Shown in pieces: positions 17,474 through 23,481 of a stretch of 23,481 nucleotides of DNA. Numbering within the stretch: the first letter of the stretch is position 1; every line of letters begins with the position of its first letter. Below the pieces are notes generated by a model. It worked only from the letters and a program-made list of their open reading frames with translations. It was not told the origin of the DNA and did not search any database. A program made the translations under genes and the position numbers. Source of the DNA: Methanobacterium sp. PtaB.Bin024 (GTDB lineage: Archaea > Methanobacteriota > Methanobacteria > Methanobacteriales > Methanobacteriaceae); the NCBI GenBank assembly GCA_002067065.1, contig MVPY01000100.1, positions 1-23,481 on the forward strand. Direction: 5' to 3'.

Positions 17474-18769
17474 TCTTTTTTCATATTGCCTGGTTATTTC
17501 ACGAACAACCCGCAAAGCCAGAGCCGCTGTAAGTAAAATTGTGGGCATCCCCTGGGAACGGGGAGCTAATGAAAGATCAGCCACCCATAAACCATCAGGC
17601 AGCCAGGAAGGCTTCATAAATGGCACATCTTCTTTTTCAAGAGGTACAGTTCCCCCCAGGTGGCCTCCATTATACATGCCTTTGACTAATGGTTCAGATA
17701 CACCAGCGCTAACCATAACTTCCTTTGCCAGGCTAATTGCTTCATCAAAACGTTCAACATCATGTTCGGTGAGATGTTTTTCAACTGCACCATCCTCATA
17801 AACAGATCCATTTTCAGTGTCTGCCAGTTTAACCATTAAACCCACCCGATCTTTCACTGAGACTTTCCTCCAGGGTTTATGGAAAAAATGGGAGAGAATA
17901 TCCAGATAAGGAGATAATATGTAATCTTTATGTTCAGTGTACCACACCATGGGTGGTTCTTCCAGTTGTCGGGCTCCAGGGGTAACTCCGCCAAGGGTGA
18001 GGACTATGTCAGCCCACAACCTGTTTTCAATTTCCAACCCTGAATTTCTAAGGATATGAGGAGTTCCAATCCCCCCTGCAGACAGAACCACCAGGTCAGC
18101 TTTCAAACTCTTCTTCTTACCCTGATGATTAACTTCAACCCCTTTAACTGTATTTCCTTCCAGGATAACTTTCTCCACTTTGCAGTTGGTATGAAGTGTT
18201 GCCCCTTTACGGGTTGCTTGTTTGAGGAACCGTCGGGAGTCCCAGCGAGCACCCCGCTGACATCCCACCTCACAGAGACCGCAGGAAACACATAGGTGAG
18301 GATCAACAGCTTTAGGGGTGGGATGAGGATTTAAACCCATATCCTCAGCAACATGATACATTTCACTGGTTAAGGGCCTCCAACGTTCATGGGGGAATGG
18401 TTCTGGACTTAGTTCATCTTCCAATTTTTGGAATTCAGGGGTTAAATCCAGTCCAATTTCTTCCAATCCCCGATGGGTTCGCACTATATTTCCACAGGAT
18501 AAAACAGTGGATCCACCAGTGGTCAGGCCACGCACCAATAAAAGATCCGCAGAAGAGTGGACCATGTTCATATGGGGAAACAGATGCCTGAAATTACCCT
18601 CACCTCCAAGCAACCCCCAACGTCTGAGGGGTTCACTCCATGAAATATTTCGAGTGAAAGGCTTGAAAGGAGAACCTGCCTCCAATATATTAACATTGAA
18701 ACCATTGGATTGTAATTTGCGAGCAACTGTAGCACCTCCAGCACCACTACCAACTACTATAGCTTTCAT
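17471..18769 (-). CDS. Small GMC-family FAD-dependent oxidoreductase with a four-cysteine cluster
   Basis: The 432-residue flavoenzyme resembles GMC alcohol oxidases/dehydrogenases. The FAD-binding GSGAGGATVA is at residues 7-16, GLTTGGSTVLSCGN (81-94) is the second FAD segment, VVLSAGGIGTPHIL (227-240) is a GMC signature, and NGGHLGGTVPL places the candidate catalytic His at 370. The C-terminal VADLSLAPRSQGMPTILLTA has Met where many relatives have Asn. Cys160, 163, 166 and 170 (CVSCGLCEVGC) have ferredoxin spacing and may hold an Fe-S cluster. It is compact compared with 500-600 residues usually. The ATG at 18769 is chosen because GGAGGG lies 11 nt upstream; it begins one base after the preceding gene. 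Confidence 0.85.
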   Translation of the reverse strand: MKAIVVGSGAGGATVARKLQSNGFNVNILEAGSPFKPFTRNISWSEPLRRWGLLGGEGNFRHLFPHMNMVHSSADLLLVRGLTTGGSTVLSCGNIVRTHRGLEEIGLDLTPEFQKLEDELSPEPFPHERWRPLTSEMYHVAEDMGLNPHPTPKAVDPHLCVSCGLCEVGCQRGARWDSRRFLKQATRKGATLHTNCKVEKVILEGNTVKGVEVNHQGKKKSLKADLVVLSAGGIGTPHILRNSGLEIENRLWADIVLTLGGVTPGARQLEEPPMVWYTEHKDYILSPYLDILSHFFHKPWRKVSVKDRVGLMVKLADTENGSVYEDGAVEKHLTEHDVERFDEAISLAKEVMVSAGVSEPLVKGMYNGGHLGGTVPLEKEDVPFMKPSWLPDGLWVADLSLAPRSQGMPTILLTAALALRVVREITRQYEKR

Positions 18770-18770
18770 T

Positions 18771-19412
18771 TTAGTTAATTCCCTCCATACAGATTGATGC
18801 AAGGCAACACGGTGCCTCTTCAGTGATACGTTCTGTAAATTTCATATTTATCCGTGGATTCAAACCCTGCACAACACCCTCGTCAGCAGCACTGAGAACA
18901 AGGCAGGTGTCGTGGGTGTAATATTCTGCTAAAAGGCAGCGATGAACAATCATAACCAGTCCCTCCTCTTCACTTTCTTTTATAGTGAACTCTATTCCCA
19001 ACACATTATACAAAATTTTAGCTGCCAGAATCACTTCTTCCAAACTATCTCCCACACCCAGCATTTTCTTAAATTTCTGTCCTAGGGATAATCCTGCACT
19101 GGACATGGCTTCACGTCCCAGTGTAATGGCTTTTTCTTTTCCCAGGGTCTTGATCATAAGTTCAACCAGTTTATTATGGGTTTCAGCCATATATTTCCTT
19201 TTTTCCTTTAAATTTCCCTTTAAAATAATCTTTGATGTTTTTAGCTGTGACAGCTCCGGTGTTGTCAGAGGAAGTTTTTCAAGTTCTGGAGTTTCATTTA
19301 AAATCAATTCCTGGAGTCCTTGAACAGTTGAACTGGTTAATTCATCTAAACCTCTTTTTTGGAACCATTTTGGAGTCCACCATGATAATAATCGTAATTT
19401 AAATCCCATCAT
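18771..19412 (-). CDS. L-2-amino-thiazoline-4-carboxylate hydrolase-fold protein
   Basis: The 213-residue protein is soluble and mostly helical in its first half. The C-terminal part reads HRCLLAEYYTHDTCLVLSA, then DEGVVQGLNPRINMKFTERI, then EEAPCCLASI. The spaced cysteines, the Asp-Glu-x5-GLNP stretch and the PCC motif resemble the ATC-hydrolase family, whose founding member opens a thiazoline ring, but most archaeal members have no assigned activity. Its first ATG overlaps the stop of the fusion gene (ATGA), with GGAGGAAGA upstream; a second ATG at 19409 is better spaced. The GMC gene follows after one base. This tight coupling suggests a shared pathway or complex. Confidence 0.65.
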   Translation of the reverse strand: MMGFKLRLLSWWTPKWFQKRGLDELTSSTVQGLQELILNETPELEKLPLTTPELSQLKTSKIILKGNLKEKRKYMAETHNKLVELMIKTLGKEKAITLGREAMSSAGLSLGQKFKKMLGVGDSLEEVILAAKILYNVLGIEFTIKESEEEGLVMIVHRCLLAEYYTHDTCLVLSAADEGVVQGLNPRINMKFTERITEEAPCCLASICMEGIN

Positions 19413-22261
19413 TCTTCCTCCAGTTGACCCAGATGCAGAATAAGTGGATGGGGCTTTTGTTGGTAAAGGGAATCTATAACATCCTGATAACGCCGGTTTA
19501 TACTCTCTCTTTTCAGCTTCATATTGGCCGTGAGATCTCCTCCATCAATAGAAATGTCATTGGAAAGAAGAACCCACCTTTTAACCTGTTCTGGACGGGA
19601 AAGGCTGTGATTAACATCTTGGATGAATTTGTATATCTCATGGGGATGGTAATTTTCATCCACCCAGAAAAGGCCACTAAGATAAGGTTTCCCTTCACCC
19701 ACCAGCATCACCTCACAAACTCCGGGAGCATCACGTAACAATGCTTCAATATTGAGTGGGTCTATGCTTTTACCATAAGAATTGATTATTAATTCTTTCT
19801 TTCTCCCGGTAATCACCAAACTACCTTCCTGAGTTAAAAATCCAAGATCACCGGTTTTTAACCAGTTACCTTTTAAGGGTGGTTTTAGATCAGATTCAAA
19901 ATATCCTGGAGTTACCTGAGGGCCCCTAACGAGAACTTCACAGTCTTCTTCAATTTGGATATGTGTTTGTGGTAATGGTTCACCCACTGTGCCTATACGG
20001 TTGTTTCCCCTGCGGTTAAGGGTTACTAGGGGTGCTTCAGTTAACCCGTAGGCATTGTGGATTTCTATTCCCAGATCATGGTAATCATGGATTAACTGCT
20101 GACTGGAAGTGGCTGAACCCACAATAAGCTGGGCGCAACGGTTAAGACCAGCTTTCTTCAGAAAAGATCTGCGTATAAGTGGTCTTAAAGTCTTTTTCAA
20201 CACACCTTCTTTCAGGTGGAGATAATGGCTCCCTAAAAAGGTCCCTTTCAATATTTGCCACAGCTTTTCATAGAATCTGGGAACAGAAAAGAAGACAGCT
20301 GGCCTTACTTGGGGCAATGCAGAGGCTAAATAGTTAAAATCCTCTAAAAAGTAGATTTTAAGGGCTGCTGGAGCATAATGGGGTGAATAAGTTCCAAGAA
20401 TACCTTCAACTACGTGATTCATGGGTAAAAATGATAAATATCTCACTTCACTATTTCGGTCTTTCCATGGAGGTAAAGATGCCATACTTTCTGCCATCCA
20501 GCGTAAATGTTCATGGTTGAAGGTCACTCCTTTGGGGTTTCCTGTGGTGCCAGAGGTGTAACGGATGGTGGCAAGATTACCAAAATCAACAGGGGCCTGA
20601 ACTGTTTTGATGTCTGTTTTTGAACTGTTTGTCTCCTTTTGCAGGAAACTTTCCCATGATAAAACTTTATCTGGTATATTTTGAGATTCCCGGCAGAAGG
20701 AGATCAGGGGTAAATCCTCATCCATTCCTTCTGAAACTTCCAGTTCATCTAACCGTTTCATAAGGTGCGGGGTCCCAATAAATAATATTTTGGTTCCACT
20801 GGCCTTTAAAATATTTCTTATCTCCATAGGGGGGCTGGTGTAATATAAGGGCACGCTAACTGCTCCAGTAAGGCCTATTGCAACTTCAAGTGTCAGGTAA
20901 CGGGTGCTGTTTAAACCCACCAGAGCCACCCGATCCCCGGGTTGCACACCTAACTTTTTAAGAGATTGATGGGCTTTGAGAATATCATTACCTAGTTGAG
21001 CTGCTGATTTCTCCTGGATGTGACCATCAACTATGTCATAATAATTTACAGGATAACTACGGCTTTTAAGCCGGAATAAAACTTGTTCGTGCACAGTACG
21101 CTCTGACCGATGGAAAAAACCATGATAAACTGCATATTTCAGTAATGGTGGAAGATATTTTTCCCAGTTAAGATTATATGGTCCGAAAAGATTTTCAACA
21201 TTCTCCCGACTGAACTCGTGTTTTTCATCCAGATAAGGGGCCAGGGTGAACAGAATATTTAAAATGCCTGTTTTACGTGTCTGAGATGACTTGGAGGATA
21301 TCCTTTGGATCAATGGTGCCACAGGAATGAAAATTGGTCTAGGAAGTTTGATGTCCAGTTCTTCCAGTGCCCATCTTCTCACCTCTTCTAAGAGTTCTTT
21401 GATGGTGGGCAACGAATCTTGAGGTGCGGTAAGATGAAATGTTTTATCCTGTGCTTGAGCATTAAAGGTTAAACTGCTTATGGCCTCTGAAACATAATCT
21501 ACTGGAATCATGTTCAAAGTTAAAGAGGAACTGGTGGGAATAACTCTCAGTTTACCATTCAAGTAAAGTTTTAGAAGGGAGTAAACGGTGTTAAAAGTCT
21601 TAATTTCCCCTGTTTGGGAATTGCCAACTATCATTCCGGGTCTGAATATGGAGTAGGGCAGATCAGATTCCCGAACAGCCTTTTCAGCTTCGTACTTACT
21701 TTCTTCGTAGTTACTCCAGAAACCAGGTCTGTCAGAATTAGGCACATCAGAATTAGATGTATCAAAATCAGTTTCATCATTCCAATAACTTAATTCATCT
21801 TCTAATATGATTCCTTGGCGTTTTCCAGCCACATAGGCGGTGGATACATGGGAAAACCGTTTAAATTTCCCCTCTTTAGCTGCGAATTGTGCTAATTTTA
21901 TGAGATTACAGGTTCCCTGAAGGTTAGTTAGACGCAGTTCTTCCAAGGGGGCATGGAGACGAAGGTCAGCTACAGTGTGTATGATATGGGTAAGACTGGA
22001 TACCAGGGACTTGTAATCTTTATCAGATATTTTTAGATTTTCATGGGTTATATCGCCTGGTAAAACTTTTATCTGGCTTTTCAGTGCTTCAATTAATTCT
22101 GGCCAATCCCACCAGGCCCTTTTCAAACGTTTAAGAGCATGTTCATGGTCTTTGGCCCGTACCATGGCTAAGATTTCAAGTTCGGGCTTGGAAATTAGTT
22201 GAAGTGCGATTTGGGTTCCTAAAAAACCATTTGCACCGGTGATTAAAACTTTATTTTTCAT
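19409..22261 (-). CDS. Fusion of an acyl reductase (SDR, FAR/thioester-reductase type) and an acyl-CoA synthetase-type AMP ligase
   Basis: The 950-residue protein has two catalytic halves. Residues 1-380 are an extended SDR of the NAD_binding_4/male-sterility type: TGANGFLG (8-15) binds NAD(P), Ser140, Tyr185 and Lys189 (YEESK) form the active site, and HEFSRENVENLF resembles a fatty-acyl reductase C-terminal part. Residues about 390-950 are an adenylate-forming ligase of the long-chain acyl-CoA synthetase type: YTSGTTGNPKG (568-578), YGLTEAP (738-744), KTGDLG (802-807), GRKKELIINSYGKSI (819-833) and Lys915/917. No phosphopantetheine carrier domain lies between them. The order is reversed relative to carboxylic acid reductases. 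ATG at 22261 is chosen because GGGGAGGGG precedes it; an ATG five codons earlier overlaps that site. Confidence 0.88.
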   Translation of the reverse strand: MKNKVLITGANGFLGTQIALQLISKPELEILAMVRAKDHEHALKRLKRAWWDWPELIEALKSQIKVLPGDITHENLKISDKDYKSLVSSLTHIIHTVADLRLHAPLEELRLTNLQGTCNLIKLAQFAAKEGKFKRFSHVSTAYVAGKRQGIILEDELSYWNDETDFDTSNSDVPNSDRPGFWSNYEESKYEAEKAVRESDLPYSIFRPGMIVGNSQTGEIKTFNTVYSLLKLYLNGKLRVIPTSSSLTLNMIPVDYVSEAISSLTFNAQAQDKTFHLTAPQDSLPTIKELLEEVRRWALEELDIKLPRPIFIPVAPLIQRISSKSSQTRKTGILNILFTLAPYLDEKHEFSRENVENLFGPYNLNWEKYLPPLLKYAVYHGFFHRSERTVHEQVLFRLKSRSYPVNYYDIVDGHIQEKSAAQLGNDILKAHQSLKKLGVQPGDRVALVGLNSTRYLTLEVAIGLTGAVSVPLYYTSPPMEIRNILKASGTKILFIGTPHLMKRLDELEVSEGMDEDLPLISFCRESQNIPDKVLSWESFLQKETNSSKTDIKTVQAPVDFGNLATIRYTSGTTGNPKGVTFNHEHLRWMAESMASLPPWKDRNSEVRYLSFLPMNHVVEGILGTYSPHYAPAALKIYFLEDFNYLASALPQVRPAVFFSVPRFYEKLWQILKGTFLGSHYLHLKEGVLKKTLRPLIRRSFLKKAGLNRCAQLIVGSATSSQQLIHDYHDLGIEIHNAYGLTEAPLVTLNRRGNNRIGTVGEPLPQTHIQIEEDCEVLVRGPQVTPGYFESDLKPPLKGNWLKTGDLGFLTQEGSLVITGRKKELIINSYGKSIDPLNIEALLRDAPGVCEVMLVGEGKPYLSGLFWVDENYHPHEIYKFIQDVNHSLSRPEQVKRWVLLSNDISIDGGDLTANMKLKRESINRRYQDVIDSLYQQKPHPLILHLGQLEEE

Positions 22262-22290
22262 TTTACCCCTCCCCATTATTTGATTAAATA

Positions 22291-22300
22291 TTCTTATATC
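22291..22300 (-). promoter_or_regulatory. Possible promoter before the reductase-ligase gene
   Basis: On the minus strand this reads GATATAAGAA, a weak TATA match in the 80-bp spacer behind the pyruvyl transferase gene. Its distance from the ATG would leave a very short leader. Read-through from the upstream gene is equally possible. Confidence 0.25.
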
Positions 22301-22341
22301 TTGAATTCATTCAATTAAGTTTACAATCATTTGTTTATCAT

Positions 22342-23481
22342 TTAACTTGTCCAGTCATTGAAAATTGATTCATTTAAAACTTTCAGGCAACTTCTAGTTA
22401 AGATCAAATTTTTAACATTCTTTTTGTCTAGGAACTTCTGAAGCAGGATCGGATTCTTTCCAGATAGACTTAGTTGATCTTGTAATCCTCTTTCCAGCTG
22501 AGGTCTTTGTAAACTAGGATCTCCTAAAAGCAAATCCACTTTTTTGGTGAGATCTTGCCATAAATGAGGGTCATCGTGGCAGATAAAGTAGTCCTGGTGC
22601 AAGTGGAGATCATGGTAGAATGATGTCAGTCGGGGATCATGAGCCACTGCTATCTGTGGAACTTTTGAACGAAGGGATAACACTGCTGCGTGGTAACGGG
22701 AAGTGACCAACAAGTCCAGTTTACAGAGCATAGATGCCATCTGAGAGGCATTATACTTTTTAGAAGATATTATCTTACATTTGTCCGTGTTTCTCATCTT
22801 CTGGTAAATATCCTCAGCCAGAGGTTGGTCCAGTTCTTCCATACAGATAAGGGCAACTTTTTTTCCATGTTTTTCTATTATCCTGTCGGCTTCCCGGGAC
22901 CAACCTTCCACCAATTGTTTATGCACTTTTTTCCTTTCTTCGGAACGGGAAAAATAATAAGGCCATTTGTAGAGGTCTTTTTTATGTCCCCAGGGTCGGA
23001 TGACCACTGGCCAGAGGGAAAAATCTACCACAGCCAGGCCAACCATTCCATCTTCCATTCCAGGATCATCAGCAGATTCTGACCATATTTTCTCAAGAAA
23101 ATTATGATCATCAGGATCTTCCTGGAATGTGAATGCACAGTCTGCAGTCGAGGTTATAGGTGCATTTACTCCAATTTCTTCCAGTCTCTCAGCAGCGTAT
23201 TGGGTCCGGGTGATGATCAGGTCAGTTTTACTGGCTTCTCTTTTGACCAGCCACTTGTTGAATGGGGATAAATTCCCAGCATCCACTGCATAAGCCACAC
23301 ATGGCTTTTTTTGTCGGTGAGCACTGCGAGTGGCCCACAGGAACGCCCATAGAAGTGCAGAGGTCCAGGTGTCCATGTAACAGCTTCCTTCCACCAGGAG
23401 CACCAAGTCATGTTCTCGAACCAGCCTATCCACTGCGAAAAAGAAAATAGATGGAATGGGAGCAATATGTAGATGTTCATC
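22342..23481 (-). CDS. Polysaccharide pyruvyl transferase family protein (5' end outside the window)
   Basis: The frame is open to the right edge of the window, so 379 residues are visible and the true start lies beyond it; the GTG at 23433 is internal. The pattern fits the family: HDLVLLVEGSCYMDTW, CVAYAVDAGNLSPFNKWLVK, DLIITRTQYAAERLEEIGV followed by a TADCAF segment, and the late VTSRYHAAVLSLRSKVPQIA. Such enzymes add pyruvate ketals to surface sugars or act as related transferases. Here a cell-surface glycan or glycolipid is plausible. It lies about 80 bp upstream of the fusion gene on the same strand. Known members use phosphoenolpyruvate. Confidence 0.82.
   Translation of the reverse strand, partial: DEHLHIAPIPSIFFFAVDRLVREHDLVLLVEGSCYMDTWTSALLWAFLWATRSAHRQKKPCVAYAVDAGNLSPFNKWLVKREASKTDLIITRTQYAAERLEEIGVNAPITSTADCAFTFQEDPDDHNFLEKIWSESADDPGMEDGMVGLAVVDFSLWPVVIRPWGHKKDLYKWPYYFSRSEERKKVHKQLVEGWSREADRIIEKHGKKVALICMEELDQPLAEDIYQKMRNTDKCKIISSKKYNASQMASMLCKLDLLVTSRYHAAVLSLRSKVPQIAVAHDPRLTSFYHDLHLHQDYFICHDDPHLWQDLTKKVDLLLGDPSLQRPQLERGLQDQLSLSGKNPILLQKFLDKKNVKNLILTRSCLKVLNESIFNDWTS

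Noticed and set aside
18507..18797. 96-codon plus-strand frame opposite the GMC gene
   Set aside because: It lies entirely within a well-supported gene on the other strand and has no family features.
22342..23433. GTG at 23433 as the start of the pyruvyl transferase gene
   Set aside because: The frame continues open for 16 more codons to the window edge and the family has more N-terminal sequence, so this GTG is an internal valine.

Overview
The window looks like part of the chromosome of a hydrogenotrophic methanogen of the order Methanobacteriales, probably Methanobacterium or a close relative. The main evidence is a complete run of genes in the order known for energy-converting hydrogenase B (Ehb), found only in methanogens. 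AT-rich spacers with archaeal TATA boxes, ATGA stop/start overlaps, strong GGAGG-type ribosome sites and typical methanogen small membrane proteins agree. The genus is inferred from the gene set.

Layout. (1) 126-3666, minus strand: a TetR-type repressor with a likely operator in front of it, a BofA-like membrane protein, argininosuccinate synthase (argG), and two overlapping paralogous membrane proteins with the same pattern of membrane histidines. Decayed sequence upstream of the pair looks like the tail of a third copy. (2) 3892-6406, plus strand: a membrane-anchored SagB-type nitroreductase, a DUF2119/AstE-AspA-like zinc hydrolase, a 120-bp array of 20-bp repeats, and a DUF457/YdjM-like membrane protein. 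(3) 6764-16310, plus strand: the ehb cluster, ehbA to ehbP. Mrp-antiporter-like membrane subunits (A-I) come first, then the small subunit J, a polyferredoxin (K), a two-cluster ferredoxin (L), the hydrogenase small (M) and large (N) subunits, the NuoH-like anchor (O) and the small soluble protein P. (4) 16311-17021: a 711-base spacer with a terminator, two TATA boxes, hairpins and a GC-rich block. (5) 17022-17420: a secreted or anchored PepSY protein. (6) 17471-23481, minus strand: a compact operon. In transcription order it holds a polysaccharide pyruvyl transferase family protein (5' end outside the window), a reductase-acyl/AMP ligase fusion, an ATC-hydrolase-fold protein and a small GMC oxidoreductase with a ferredoxin-like cysteine cluster.

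How the parts work. Ehb is known to couple H2 oxidation and ion re-entry to reduction of low-potential ferredoxin for carbon assimilation. Here F and the Mrp-like subunits would form the ion path, O the membrane anchor, M/N the Ni-Fe and proximal Fe-S part, and K/L the electron wiring.

The most unusual part is region 6. A carboxylic-acid-activating ligase fused behind an NAD(P)-dependent acyl reductase, with no carrier-protein domain, is translationally coupled to an ATC-hydrolase-fold protein and almost abuts a GMC alcohol-oxidase-type flavoenzyme. That is an uncommon set for an archaeon that makes isoprenoid ether lipids. It reads as an undescribed route that interconverts an acid, an aldehyde and an alcohol, possibly tied to a cell-surface glycan through the pyruvyl transferase. 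The substrate cannot be read from the sequence.
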